The notes under the pieces: model-generated
The model's input: the letters and a program-made list of their open reading frames with translations, nothing else
The model's database searches: none
Told to the model about the DNA's origin: nothing
Assembly: GCF_030315975.1 (NCBI RefSeq)
Contig: NZ_JASXSZ010000002.1
Span: 372,001 to 436,000, forward strand
From: Microbacterium candidum
GTDB taxonomy: Bacteria; Actinomycetota; Actinomycetes; Actinomycetales; Microbacteriaceae
DNA: 64,000 bases
Direction of reading: 5' to 3'
Translations under genes and position numbers: made by a program
In this document: piece after piece, positions 34,789 to 43,160 of the stretch
How the letters are laid out: each line of letters begins with the position of its first letter
Numbering within the stretch: the stretch's first letter is position 1

Positions 34789-35588
34789 TTCCGGTCTCCT
34801 TCTGAGCTGTGGTCGTGGCGGGGGAAGACGGTGCCGACATCGGGGGTGTGCGCGAGGAAGGCGGGCCATTCGCCGCCTCCGTCCGCGGCGAGCACGGCGC
34901 CGGTGATGTGGGATGCCAGCGGAGAGGCGAGGAGCACACAGGCGTCGCCGATCTCGGCCGGCGTCGCGAGGCGGCCGCGCGGGATGGTCGCGGCGATGCG
35001 CGCATAGCTCTCGGCGTCGCCGTAGTGCTCGGTCGCGCCCTCCGTGGCGACGAGCCCGCAGCTGACGGCGTTGACCCGCACGTCGGGCGCCCACTCCGCG
35101 GCGAGGCTCTGCGTGAGGCTCTCCAGCGCCGCCTTGGCCGCGCCGTACACCGCGGTGCCGGGGCTCGGCCGCCGGGCGCTGATCGACGTGATGTTCACGA
35201 TGGATCCGCCGGTCTCGCGCAGATGCGGATAGGCGGCCCGCGCGACGAAGGCCGCGGACAGGAAGTTCAGCTCCGTGATCGCCCGCAGGTATCGGGGCGA
35301 TCCGTCTTCGAAGCGCCCGAACGGCGACCCGCCGGCGTTGTTGACGACGACGTCGATGCGGCCGCGGCGGGCGACGACGTCGGCGATCCACGCGTCGACG
35401 GCATCGGGGTCGCGCACGTCGGCGGCGCGGAAGACGGCCTCGCCCGGAGCATCGTCGGGCTCGCTGCGGCCGCAGAACTCCACATCGGCGCCTGCGTCGA
35501 GGAAGCGCCGGACGATGCCCGCGCCGACACCCCGGCCGCCGCCGGTGACGAGGACGACTCGACCGGACAGATCGATGGTCAGGCTCAT
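34785..35588 (-). CDS. Short-chain dehydrogenase/reductase
   Basis: The 267-residue SDR from the ATG at 35588 has LSGRVVLVTGGGRGVGAGIV, VVNNAGGSPFG, TSISARRPSPGTAVYGAAKA with YGAAK, and ITGAVLAADGGGEWPAFLAH. It is the first gene of the leftward operon SDR-thiolase-SDR-epoxide hydrolase. The operator at 35626-35643 lies 38 bp upstream and is shared with the divergent SDR at 35651. Substrate unknown. Confidence 0.82.
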   Translation of the reverse strand: MSLTIDLSGRVVLVTGGGRGVGAGIVRRFLDAGADVEFCGRSEPDDAPGEAVFRAADVRDPDAVDAWIADVVARRGRIDVVVNNAGGSPFGRFEDGSPRYLRAITELNFLSAAFVARAAYPHLRETGGSIVNITSISARRPSPGTAVYGAAKAALESLTQSLAAEWAPDVRVNAVSCGLVATEGATEHYGDAESYARIAATIPRGRLATPAEIGDACVLLASPLASHITGAVLAADGGGEWPAFLAHTPDVGTVFPRHDHSSEGDRK

Positions 35589-35625
35589 GGGACCTCCTCG
35601 CAGCATCGCGGACTCTGGCCAGCCT

Positions 35626-35643
35626 ACCAAACAAATGCTAGTT
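35626..35643. promoter_or_regulatory. KstR2-like operator between divergent SDR operons
   Basis: ACCAAACAAATGCTAGTT has the ACCAA(A/G)CAA left half and a degenerate right half; AACAAATGCTAGTT matches AnCAAGnnCTTGnT with two changes. It starts only 8 bp before the ATG of the rightward SDR at 35651, so that transcript must have a very short leader or none. Confidence 0.62.
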
Positions 35644-35650
35644 TTGGCGC

Positions 35651-36484
35651 ATGACGCCCGGCTCCCCCGCATCCCCCGCCCGTACGGCACTCGTGACCGG
35701 CGGCGCCGGCGGCATCGGCGGGGCGGTGAGCGAGCGTCTCGCCCGTGACGGACTGCGGGTGATCCTCGTCGACACGGACGCGGATGCGGCCGAGCGTACG
35801 GCATCGCGCATCCGCTCCGCCGGGGGCGAGGCGACCCCCCTCGTCGGCGACGTCACCGACGACGAGACCGTCGCGCGGATCGGCGACCTGATCGACCGCG
35901 AGACGGACGGCGGGGTCGACGTGCTCGTCAACAACGTCGGCGATTTCCGCCCCGCGCGCGCCGTCTTCCACAAGAGCACGCCCGACCAATGGGAGGCCCT
36001 GCACCGCATCAACCTGTGGCACGTCTTCCGCGTGACACACCTCGTCGTCCCGGGGATGATCGCCCGCGGCGGCGGGGCGATCGTCAACGTCTCCACCGTC
36101 GAGGCGTTCCGCGGCATCCCGGGCAACGCGGTGTACTCCGCGTACAAGGCCGGCGTCTCGGCGTTCACGAAGAGCCTCGCCGTCGAACTCGGCCCGAGCG
36201 GCATCCGCGTCAACGCCATCGCCCCCGACCTCACCGACACCGCGCAGACTCCCGCCGACGCGATGCTCGAAGGACGTGACCCCGCGCTCGTGCGGTCGTG
36301 GGTCCCGCTCGGCCGGTTCGGCGCACCCGACGACCACGCGGAGGTGGTCTCGTTCCTCGCCTCCGATGCGTCCCGCTTCGTCACAGGGCACACGATCCCG
36401 GTCGACGGCGGGACCCTCGCCGCATCCGGCTGGTACGGCCGCACGGCGACGCGCGGCTGGACGAACCGACCGGACGGCGCATGA
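35651..36484 (+). CDS. Short-chain dehydrogenase/reductase
   Basis: This 277-residue SDR has RTALVTGGAGGIGGAVSERL, VLVNNVGDF (NNVG), VSTVEAFRGIPGNAVYSAYK with catalytic YSAYK, and TGHTIPVDGGTLAASGWYGR, whose C-terminal AASGWYGR-type tail is longer than in most SDRs. It overlaps the following SnoaL-like gene by ATGA, suggesting that the two act on the same compound. Dehydrogenation of a ring hydroxyl is the likely role. Confidence 0.82.
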   Translation: MTPGSPASPARTALVTGGAGGIGGAVSERLARDGLRVILVDTDADAAERTASRIRSAGGEATPLVGDVTDDETVARIGDLIDRETDGGVDVLVNNVGDFRPARAVFHKSTPDQWEALHRINLWHVFRVTHLVVPGMIARGGGAIVNVSTVEAFRGIPGNAVYSAYKAGVSAFTKSLAVELGPSGIRVNAIAPDLTDTAQTPADAMLEGRDPALVRSWVPLGRFGAPDDHAEVVSFLASDASRFVTGHTIPVDGGTLAASGWYGRTATRGWTNRPDGA

Positions 36485-37011
36485 GCGATCTCGCCGGGGC
36501 TGCCGACGAAGCAGCCGACCGCGCCGCCATCCACCGCCTGGTGCTCGAGTACTGCCGCGCGGTGGACCGCGGTGACACGGCTGGAATCCGTGCGGTCTAC
36601 TCGCGCGACGGCGTCGACCACCACACCGGCTTCTCCGGTCCCGCCGACGAGTACGCCGCGTGGGTCCGCGAGCGAACCGCCGTCTTCGACGGAACGATGC
36701 ACCTCGTCGGGAACCACCTCGTCGAGCTCTACGGCGACCACGCACTCGCCGAGACCTACGGCACCGCGGTGCACTGGGGCACGCCGCAGGACGACCCCGC
36801 CCTGAACTTCACGAGCGGCTTCCGCTACATCGACCACGTGCGTCGCGACCCGGAGGGCTGGCGCATCGTCGAGCGCCTCGCGGTCCGCGAGTGGACACGG
36901 GTGGATGCCGGCCGCCTCGTCGCGCCCGAGGGCTTCGGCCCGCGCGGCAGCCGCGACGCGGACGACCCGCTGCACGTCGTGCGCGAGCGGGTCGTCCGGG
37001 CGATCGGCTGA
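36481..37011 (+). CDS. SnoaL/NTF2-like protein, putative isomerase or dehydratase (1 of 4)
   Basis: The 176-residue protein has the NTF2-like cone fold pattern: EAADRAAIHRLVLEYCRAVD, DTAGIRAVYSRDGVDHHTGF, MHLVGNHLVELYGDHALAET, FTSGFRYIDHVRRDPEGWRI. The YCRAVDRGD and D-H pairs at the pocket mouth are typical of SnoaL_4 enzymes, a group that includes the bile acid 7-alpha-dehydratase BaiE and ketosteroid-isomerase relatives. It is coupled to an SDR. Dehydration or isomerisation of a ring alcohol or ketone is a reasonable guess, not shown. Confidence 0.72.
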   Translation: MSDLAGAADEAADRAAIHRLVLEYCRAVDRGDTAGIRAVYSRDGVDHHTGFSGPADEYAAWVRERTAVFDGTMHLVGNHLVELYGDHALAETYGTAVHWGTPQDDPALNFTSGFRYIDHVRRDPEGWRIVERLAVREWTRVDAGRLVAPEGFGPRGSRDADDPLHVVRERVVRAIG

Positions 37012-37046
37012 GGCGGTTCAGGCGGCCAGCGCCGAGGAGGCGGAGG

Positions 37047-37775
37047 TCAGGCGGCGGTTCCGCCGAAGTATGCGCGCTGCAGATCGTCGAGGGTGACGGA
37101 GTCCGCGGCGCCGGCGAGGACCGTGCGGCCCATCTCGATGACGCTGACGTCGTCCGCGATGGCGACGGAGTCCTGCACGGCCTGTTCGACGAGCAGGATG
37201 CCGATGCCCGTCGCCTTCAACGCGTGCACCCGCTCCATGACCTCCTTGACGATGACCGGGGCGAGGCCCTGGCTCGGCTCGTCGAGGATGAGGAGCTTCG
37301 GCTTGGCCATGAGCGCCTGGCCGATCGCGAGCATCTGCTGCTGACCGCCCGACATGCTGGCCGCGGGCAGCGAGCGCTTGTCGCCGAGGATCGGGAAGAG
37401 CTCGTAGATCTCCTGCACCGATCCGGCGAGGGCGCGCTTCCGCTTGCCGGTGGAGAGACCGCCGAGCAGCAGGTTCTGCTCGATCGTGAGCTCGTGGAAG
37501 ACGCGCTTACCCTCCTGCACGTAGGACATCCCGCGTCCGACCCGGCGGTGCGGCGGCACGTCGCCGAGCGGCTCGCCGAGGTAGCGCACGTCACCGCCCG
37601 TCGTGCGGTTGAGTCCCGTGATCGCGCGGAGGGTCGTGGTCTTGCCCGCGCCGTTGCGGCCGAGCAGGACCGTGATGCCGCCCGCCCGGACGGTGAGCGA
37701 CACGTCGCGGACGACCTTCAGGTCGCCGTACCCCGTCTGCAGATGCTCGACCTCGAGCACGATCTCGTCAGTCAT
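37047..37775 (-). CDS. livF: LivF-type ABC transporter ATPase
   Basis: The 242-residue ATPase has Walker A LLGRNGAGKTTTLRAITG, Q-loop YVQEGKRVF, signature MSGGQQQMLAIGQAL, Walker B KLLILDEPSQGLAP and switch-His-position VEQAVQDS (Gln in place of His, as usual for LivF). It belongs to the high-affinity branched-chain amino acid (HAAT) family, whose members also import aromatic and alicyclic acids. It is the last gene of the leftward livK-livH-livMG-livF operon and overlaps livMG by 8 bp. Confidence 0.92.
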   Translation of the reverse strand: MTDEIVLEVEHLQTGYGDLKVVRDVSLTVRAGGITVLLGRNGAGKTTTLRAITGLNRTTGGDVRYLGEPLGDVPPHRRVGRGMSYVQEGKRVFHELTIEQNLLLGGLSTGKRKRALAGSVQEIYELFPILGDKRSLPAASMSGGQQQMLAIGQALMAKPKLLILDEPSQGLAPVIVKEVMERVHALKATGIGILLVEQAVQDSVAIADDVSVIEMGRTVLAGAADSVTLDDLQRAYFGGTAA

Positions 37776-39591
37776 CGCCGCCTCCGTGGTGGGTCGCCGC
37801 GTCGTCGGGTGCGACGCCCAGATACTCCTGCATGACGCGCGGGTCGCGCTCGATCTCGTCCGGCGTGCCGTGCGCCATCACCTTGCCGTGCGCGAGCACG
37901 TAGATGTCGTCGGACAGACGCAGGACGAGCTGGAAGTTGTGCTCGACGAGCACGACGGTCAGCCCCGCATCCCGCAGCCGTCCGATGAGGGATGCCAGCA
38001 CGTCGAGCTCGTCTTCGTCGAGACCCGAGGCGACCTCGTCGAGGAGGAGCACCTTGGGTGTGGCGACGAGGCTCCGCGCCACCTCGAGGAGGCGGCGGTT
38101 GCCGAGCGGAAGGGCGTTCGCGAGCTCGTGGCGGTGGGCGCTCAGCCCGACGAGTGCGAGGGCGCGCTCCGCCTCGGCGCGGTCCTGACGGCGGACGCGC
38201 CAGTACCGCGGCAGACGCAGGATCGAGCTCAGCATGCTCACGCGGTCGCTCGCGTAGCGCCCGGCCTCGACGGCCTCGAGCACCGTGAGCTTCTCAGGGA
38301 TGTTCGGGGTCTGGAACGTGCGGGACACGCCGGCCCGCGCGACGCGGTAGGACGACTGCCCCTCCACCTCGTGCCCGTCGAGCGTGATCGCGCCGGCGTC
38401 CGTCCGGTAGAAGCCGGAGATCATGTTCAGCAGGGTCGTCTTGCCCGACCCGTTGGGCCCGATGATCGCCGTGACGGCGCCCGGCCGCGCATCGACGCTG
38501 ACGTCGGTGAGCGCCTTGTTGCCGCCGAAGGACTTCGACACGTCGGTGACCTGCAGGTGCGCGCCATCCATCTCCCCGATCTCGGCGGCTGCCGCAGGGG
38601 CCTCCGCCGCGACCGCCACCTTGCTCCGCGCGGCGGCGTCGAGCCGGCGCACGAACGACCATGCGAGGCCGGCGAGACCGCCGGTGAACAGGACCCCGCC
38701 GAACAGCAGGAACGCACCGGTGATGATGAGGCCGTACTGCTGGAAGTTCGTCGCCTGGTTCATGCCGAACTGCAGGACCGTCGCACCCACGACGGCGCCG
38801 AAGACGGATGCCGATCCGCCGAAGATCGACGCTGCGAGCACCGTCATCGCGAACGAGAACGAGAACGCCTCGGGGGAGATGAACAGGTCGAGGTTGGCGA
38901 AGAGCACGCCGGCGAGTCCCGCGGGCAGCGCTCCAAGCGCGTACGCCGTGAGCTTCGCGCGGAACACCGAGATGCCCATCGACGACGCGAGCACCGGGCT
39001 CTGCTTGAGGACCCGCAGGGCCGTTCCGTGGCGCGAGACGATCACGTTGCGCATCACGGCGAACCACAGGATGGAGATGACGACGATGATGACGTAGAAC
39101 AGCGACTGGTCGATCATCTCGCCGCCGAGCGTCGGCGGCTGGATGCCGGCGAGTCCGTTCCGCCCTCCGGTGATCCCCTTGAACATCGACAGCACGTCGG
39201 GGATGAGGAGGATGAGGAAGAACGAGGTCATCGCCAGCGACCAGCTGCCGAGTCGCAGACCGGGGATGCCTGAGATGAGGCCGACCACGAGCGCCGCCGC
39301 GGCACCCGCGATCAGCTGCAGCCACAGCTCGGTGATCCCCGCGGCGCCCATGATGCCGGCGGTGTAGGCACCGGCGGCGTACATCGCCACCTGGCCCATC
39401 GCGAGCTCCCCCGCGTAGCCGAGCGACAGGTTCATGCCGGAGACGATGAGGGCGAGCAGCATCGTGAGCTCGACCTGACGGATGACGCCGTACTCGGCGC
39501 CCGCGTACGGCAGGACGATGAGGGCGAGGCCGATGATGAGCGGCCACACCCAGCCGGGGACTGCGCGCAGTCGCAACCAGAGCGCGGCCAT
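37768..39591 (-). CDS. Fused LivM permease - LivG ATPase
   Basis: The 607-residue protein has an N-terminal LivM permease (about 1-320, eight or more membrane segments; ALIVSGMNLSLGYAGELAMG is the HAAT permease motif) and a C-terminal LivG ATPase (about 345-600; Walker A IIGPNGSGKTTLLNMISG, Walker B PKVLLLDEVASGLDEDE, switch VEHNFQLVL with the LivG-type H). The signature motif reads LPLGNRRLLEVARSL instead of LSGGQ, common in LivG. A short Ala-rich linker (VAVAAEAPAAAAEIGEMDGA) joins the halves. The start overlaps the livH stop by one base (TGATG). Confidence 0.88.
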   Translation of the reverse strand: MAALWLRLRAVPGWVWPLIIGLALIVLPYAGAEYGVIRQVELTMLLALIVSGMNLSLGYAGELAMGQVAMYAAGAYTAGIMGAAGITELWLQLIAGAAAALVVGLISGIPGLRLGSWSLAMTSFFLILLIPDVLSMFKGITGGRNGLAGIQPPTLGGEMIDQSLFYVIIVVISILWFAVMRNVIVSRHGTALRVLKQSPVLASSMGISVFRAKLTAYALGALPAGLAGVLFANLDLFISPEAFSFSFAMTVLAASIFGGSASVFGAVVGATVLQFGMNQATNFQQYGLIITGAFLLFGGVLFTGGLAGLAWSFVRRLDAAARSKVAVAAEAPAAAAEIGEMDGAHLQVTDVSKSFGGNKALTDVSVDARPGAVTAIIGPNGSGKTTLLNMISGFYRTDAGAITLDGHEVEGQSSYRVARAGVSRTFQTPNIPEKLTVLEAVEAGRYASDRVSMLSSILRLPRYWRVRRQDRAEAERALALVGLSAHRHELANALPLGNRRLLEVARSLVATPKVLLLDEVASGLDEDELDVLASLIGRLRDAGLTVVLVEHNFQLVLRLSDDIYVLAHGKVMAHGTPDEIERDPRVMQEYLGVAPDDAATHHGGGDD

Positions 39592-40448
39592 CAGACGGCC
39601 CTCTCCATCCGGCGGGTGAACAGGCCGGTGGGCTTCACCATGAGGATCACGATCAGCACGAGGAAGATGCTGAGGTTCGCCGCATCCGCACTGATGTAGC
39701 GGGCGGCGAGGGCTTCGGTGAGACCGACGATCAGTCCTCCGGCGAGGACGCCCCACAGCGAGCCGAAGCCGCCGATCGCGAGGACGACGAAGCCCTTGAG
39801 CGCGAGGGAGGCGCCGAGCGTGGCGACGGCGTAGGTCTTGGGCCCGACGAAGACGCCGAGGGCACCGGCGAGGACGCCGGTGAAGACGAAGGCGAGGAAC
39901 GCGAGGCGGCGCACGTTGACGCCGCGCAGCTGTGCGGCCTCCCGATCCTCGCTCATGCCGAGCAGCGCGATGCCGGTGAGAGTGCGCTTGGCGTACTGGG
40001 TGAGCGCGACGACGAGCACGACCACGAGGACGATGAGCGCGAGCTCGACGGGGTACACGCGGCCGCCGAAGACGGTGAGCACCTGCTCGCCTGCGAAGAA
40101 GGGGACGCTGAGGGGCTCGCCGCCCCAGATGACCTGGGCGACGCCCTCGATGATGATCGAGGCGCCGAGGGTCGTGACGAGGATGTTGTGCGGATCCTTC
40201 ACCGGGCGGATGGCGATCCGCTCCTCGAGAGCCGCGATGCCGCCGACCACCGCGCCGCCGATGATGGCGACGATCCACCAGGGGAGGTGCCACGACACGA
40301 TGCCGACGTAGGCGATGAAGCCGCCGACCATCATGAGGGCGGCCTGCGCGAAGTTGAACGTCTTCTGCGAGAGGAAGACGATGTTGTATCCGACGGCGAC
40401 GAGGGCGTAGACCGCCCCGAGCGCGAGTCCGGACCAGATGATCGTCAT
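39591..40448 (-). CDS. livH: LivH-type ABC transporter permease
   Basis: The 285-residue protein has about eight membrane helices and HAAT permease motifs: GLALGAVYALVAVGYNIVFL, FNFAQAALMMVGGFIAYVG, GMSEDREAAQLRGVNVRRLA (cytoplasmic EAA-like loop) and AIGGFGSLWGVLAGGLIVGL. It forms the membrane channel with the LivM half of the fused protein. It is placed 91 bp after the binding-protein gene; I see no strong hairpin or gene in that gap. Confidence 0.9.
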   Translation of the reverse strand: MTIIWSGLALGAVYALVAVGYNIVFLSQKTFNFAQAALMMVGGFIAYVGIVSWHLPWWIVAIIGGAVVGGIAALEERIAIRPVKDPHNILVTTLGASIIIEGVAQVIWGGEPLSVPFFAGEQVLTVFGGRVYPVELALIVLVVVLVVALTQYAKRTLTGIALLGMSEDREAAQLRGVNVRRLAFLAFVFTGVLAGALGVFVGPKTYAVATLGASLALKGFVVLAIGGFGSLWGVLAGGLIVGLTEALAARYISADAANLSIFLVLIVILMVKPTGLFTRRMERAV

Positions 40449-40539
40449 GAGGGTTCGGGTTCCCTTCCGCGGTCCAGCCGCTGTTGCGAGGCGGCCTCGG
40501 ATGCGCTCAGGCGCGTTCCGAGGCCGCGTCGGCAGGGTT

Positions 40540-41751
40540 CTAGTGGAACTGGCCGTCCACGAGCGGTCCGGGCGAGATGAACAGGAAGTCCGACGGCTGC
40601 ACGTGCGGCGAGTGCGCGGCGGCCGTGAATCCGTACAGCGACAGGATGGCGGTGCCGGCGGACTTCTGCACGGCCGGGTCGATCAGCGCCTGCGCGATCG
40701 CGGCGGTGTCGAACTTGCCCGCCTTCTCCGCGGCCGCCTTGACGAGGAACATCGAGTCGTAGTTGTACGCCAGGATGAGCGACGACTTGATGTCGCCCGC
40801 CTTCAGCATCTGCTGGACGGCGTCATTCACCGCGGTCGCGTTCGCGTCGTACTTCGTGCTCGTGTAGACCTGCATCGTCAGGTTCTTGACCGCATCCGTC
40901 CCGAGCACGCCGGTGGGCGGCGGAGTCGAGATGAGGCCCGTGGCCGCGACCGAGGTGTTGCCCATGATCGGCACGTTCCAGCCGAGCTTCTGGATCCCCT
41001 GCAGCACGTAGCCGAGCGGAGCACCGTACGCGTCGAGCACGAGCACATCCGGGTTGCCCTGCTGGAGCGCCGCGAGCTGCGGCGTCATGTCGAGCGCCGC
41101 GACGTCGTACCCCTCGTCGCCCGTGACGGTCATGCCGGCCTTCGTGAAGGCGGCGCTGGACATCTGGCCGAACAGTTCGCCGTACGCGCTCGAGCCGTGC
41201 AGGATCGCGACCTTCTTCACGCTGCGGTTCTTGAGCTCGTCGACGAAGGACCCGAGGTAGTCGGGCACGGATGCCGACAGGTCGAAGTTGTAGGGGCTCT
41301 TCTTCGGGTCGCCCGAGGTCGCGGTCGGGCCGATGTCGAACGACAGGATCTTGTTCTGGGTGACGATGGGCAGCATCGCCTCCGTGATCGTCGACGGACC
41401 CGAGTTCAGGACGATGTCCGGCTTGCTGCTGCCGGAGACGGCTTCGCGAAGCTTCGTGACGGCGACCGTCGGGTCGCCGGTGTCGTCGATGACCTGGATC
41501 TCGACCTTGCGGCCGAGGATGCCGCCCTTCTCGTTGATCGCGTTGACGGACGCCTTGGCGGCCGTCACCGACGTCGTGGCGTTGTCGGCCAGGATGCCCT
41601 TGCCGCCGATGCCGCCGAGGACGACGACCTTGATGGGGTCGCCTCCCGCGGACGTGGAGGGGTCGGCCGAGCCTGAGCCCGAGCAGCCGGCGAGTGCGAC
41701 CGCTGCCAGGACGAAACCTGCGACGGTTGCTGTGATCTTGGTGCCGCGCAT
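40540..41751 (-). CDS. LivK-type substrate-binding lipoprotein of the ABC importer
   Basis: The start is the ATG at 41751 (RBS AAAGGTG), giving a lipoprotein signal MRGTKITATVAGFVLAAVAL followed by the lipobox LAGC. The mature protein is a Peripla_BP_6 fold: IKVVVLGGIGGKGILADNAT, INEKGGILGRKVEIQVIDDT, KPDIVLNSGPSTITEAMLPI, GYVLQGIQKLGWNVPIMGNT. The type handles amino acids but also benzoate-, phenylacetate- and cyclic-acid-like ligands. Two near-perfect KstR2-type sites in its promoter tie import to the catabolic island, so I infer that it binds the island's substrate. Confidence 0.88.
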   Translation of the reverse strand: MRGTKITATVAGFVLAAVALAGCSGSGSADPSTSAGGDPIKVVVLGGIGGKGILADNATTSVTAAKASVNAINEKGGILGRKVEIQVIDDTGDPTVAVTKLREAVSGSSKPDIVLNSGPSTITEAMLPIVTQNKILSFDIGPTATSGDPKKSPYNFDLSASVPDYLGSFVDELKNRSVKKVAILHGSSAYGELFGQMSSAAFTKAGMTVTGDEGYDVAALDMTPQLAALQQGNPDVLVLDAYGAPLGYVLQGIQKLGWNVPIMGNTSVAATGLISTPPPTGVLGTDAVKNLTMQVYTSTKYDANATAVNDAVQQMLKAGDIKSSLILAYNYDSMFLVKAAAEKAGKFDTAAIAQALIDPAVQKSAGTAILSLYGFTAAAHSPHVQPSDFLFISPGPLVDGQFH

Positions 41752-41782
41752 GTGTTCACCTTTCTCATCGTTGAGCGAAACT

Positions 41783-41821
41783 ACCAAACGCTTGCTTAGT
41801 CAAGCATACCAAGCGCTTGCT
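41783..41821. promoter_or_regulatory. Two KstR2-type operators upstream of the ABC importer operon
   Basis: ACCAAACGCTTGCT (41783-41796, one mismatch) and ACCAAGCGCTTGCT (41808-41821, exact match to AnCAAGnnCTTGnT) are 25 bp apart centre to centre. They lie 32-70 bp upstream of the binding-protein ATG, with a minus-strand TTGACT -35-like box between them. This is the strongest operator pair in the window. Confidence 0.8.
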
Positions 41822-41845
41822 ACACAAGAGTTCGACGCCACCGGC

Positions 41846-42310
41846 TCAGAACACCGGCGAGTGGAAAGCCGTGCTGGAGCGGTTCGCGGCCCGCTCGACG
41901 CGGTGGGCGATGCGCCAGCCCGTCGCCGTGCGCACGTAGTCGACGACGTACATGCCCGTCACGGCGGAGATCTCGAATCCATCTTCCGACGTGCGGCCGG
42001 ACTCGAAACGGAAGTGCATGCGGCCCGTGGCGCGGTCGCCGTCGAGCACGATCTCGGGCAGATGGATCAGGTGGAGTCCGCGGAAGCGCCGGTTGATGTC
42101 CCGGCAGAACTGTGCGAGCTCGGCCCGCCCCTCGTAGCGGGCGCCGGGCCGCACGGCGGTCGCCGGCATCTCGAAGACGCCGTCTGCGGCGAACAGGCCC
42201 GCCCACCCCTCGGCATCCACCGTGTCCCACGTACGGGCGTACGCACCCTCGATGTCGAGGATCGCGAGGCGGTCCTCCGCGCGCTGCAGTCGCTGTTCGA
42301 GATCGGTCAT
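41846..42310 (-). CDS. SnoaL/NTF2-like protein (2 of 4)
   Basis: The ATG at 42310 has GAAGGG nine bases upstream; an ATG at 42319 lies directly against that site. The 154-residue protein has DRLAILDIEGAYARTWDTVD, EGWAGLFAADGVFEMPATAV, CRDINRRFRGLHLIHLPEIV and MYVVDYVRTATGWRIAHRVE, the NTF2-like pattern with a Trp-Arg-Ile end strand. Its own KstR2-type site lies at 42377-42390. An isomerase or dehydratase role is possible; many family members only bind ligands. Confidence 0.7.
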   Translation of the reverse strand: MTDLEQRLQRAEDRLAILDIEGAYARTWDTVDAEGWAGLFAADGVFEMPATAVRPGARYEGRAELAQFCRDINRRFRGLHLIHLPEIVLDGDRATGRMHFRFESGRTSEDGFEISAVTGMYVVDYVRTATGWRIAHRVERAANRSSTAFHSPVF

Positions 42311-42376
42311 GTGGTCCATCCCTTCGCACCGGGCGCCGAGGCCGGTCCGTCATCGTCGGCGGGGTTCCGATAGCCT

Positions 42377-42390
42377 ACCAAGCACTTGCT
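42377..42390. promoter_or_regulatory. KstR2-type operator between SnoaL-like gene and SDR
   Basis: ACCAAGCACTTGCT is an exact match to AnCAAGnnCTTGnT. It lies 66 bp upstream of the leftward SnoaL-like start and 20 bp upstream of the rightward SDR start. Confidence 0.78.
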
Positions 42391-42410
42391 TGATGTGATA
42401 CGTTCCGGGC

Positions 42411-43160
42411 ATGACCGACACCGACTTCGCCGGGCTGCCCGGAATCGCACTCGTCCTGGGCGGATCCGGAGGCATCGGCGCCGCGATCGTCCGGCGCCTT
42501 GCCACAGGCGGAAGCCGCGTGGCGCTCACCTATCGATCCTCGCGACCGTCGGAACTCCCCGAGGGCATCGAGGCGCATCCGCTCGACGTCGAGGACGCCG
42601 CCGGCGCCGAGTCGCTGGTCGCGGACCTCGTCGCGCGCCACGGCGCGATCCACACCGTCGTGCACGCCGCCGGACCGCACGTGCCGATGGTGCACCTCTC
42701 GAAGGTCGGCCCGGAGCAGTTCGCACGGCAGATCGACGCCGACCTCGTCGGCTTCTTCACCGTCGTCCACGCCGTCCTGCCCGCGCTGCGCGCGTCATCC
42801 GGCTCCCTCGTCGCGGTCACCACGGCCGCGACGAGCCGCTATCCCGTCCGCGACGGCCTGTCGGCGGCGCCGAAGGCCGGAGTGGAGGCGCTCGCCCGCG
42901 GGCTCGCCGCCGAGGAGGGCCGCTTCGGCGTGCGCGTCAACTGCGTGGGCCCGGGCATGCTCGACGACGGGATGTCGGCACGCCTCATGGCATCCGGCGA
43001 CCTCGACGAGCGGGCGCTCGACGTCGCCCGCTCGAACATCCCGCTCCGCCGCTTCGGGAGCTCGCAGGACATCGCCGAGGCGGTGGCCTTCCTCGCATCG
43101 CCCCGCGCCGGGTTCATCACCGGCCAGAAGCTCGACGTCGACGGCGGCTACGGCGTCTGA
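42411..43160 (+). CDS. SDR-family protein lacking the catalytic Tyr
   Basis: The 249-residue protein has the cofactor motif ALVLGGSGGIGAAIVRRLAT (TG replaced by LG), HAAGPHVPM for NNAG and VNCVGPGM. At the expected YxxxK site the sequence is RDGLSAAPKAGVEALARGLA: no Tyr stands four residues before the Lys, and the nearest Tyr (SRYPVRD) is out of position. FITGQKLDVDGGYG ends it normally. It may be an enoyl-reductase-like or non-catalytic SDR. Its 3' end overlaps the convergent SDR by 13 bp. Confidence 0.72.
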   Translation: MTDTDFAGLPGIALVLGGSGGIGAAIVRRLATGGSRVALTYRSSRPSELPEGIEAHPLDVEDAAGAESLVADLVARHGAIHTVVHAAGPHVPMVHLSKVGPEQFARQIDADLVGFFTVVHAVLPALRASSGSLVAVTTAATSRYPVRDGLSAAPKAGVEALARGLAAEEGRFGVRVNCVGPGMLDDGMSARLMASGDLDERALDVARSNIPLRRFGSSQDIAEAVAFLASPRAGFITGQKLDVDGGYGV

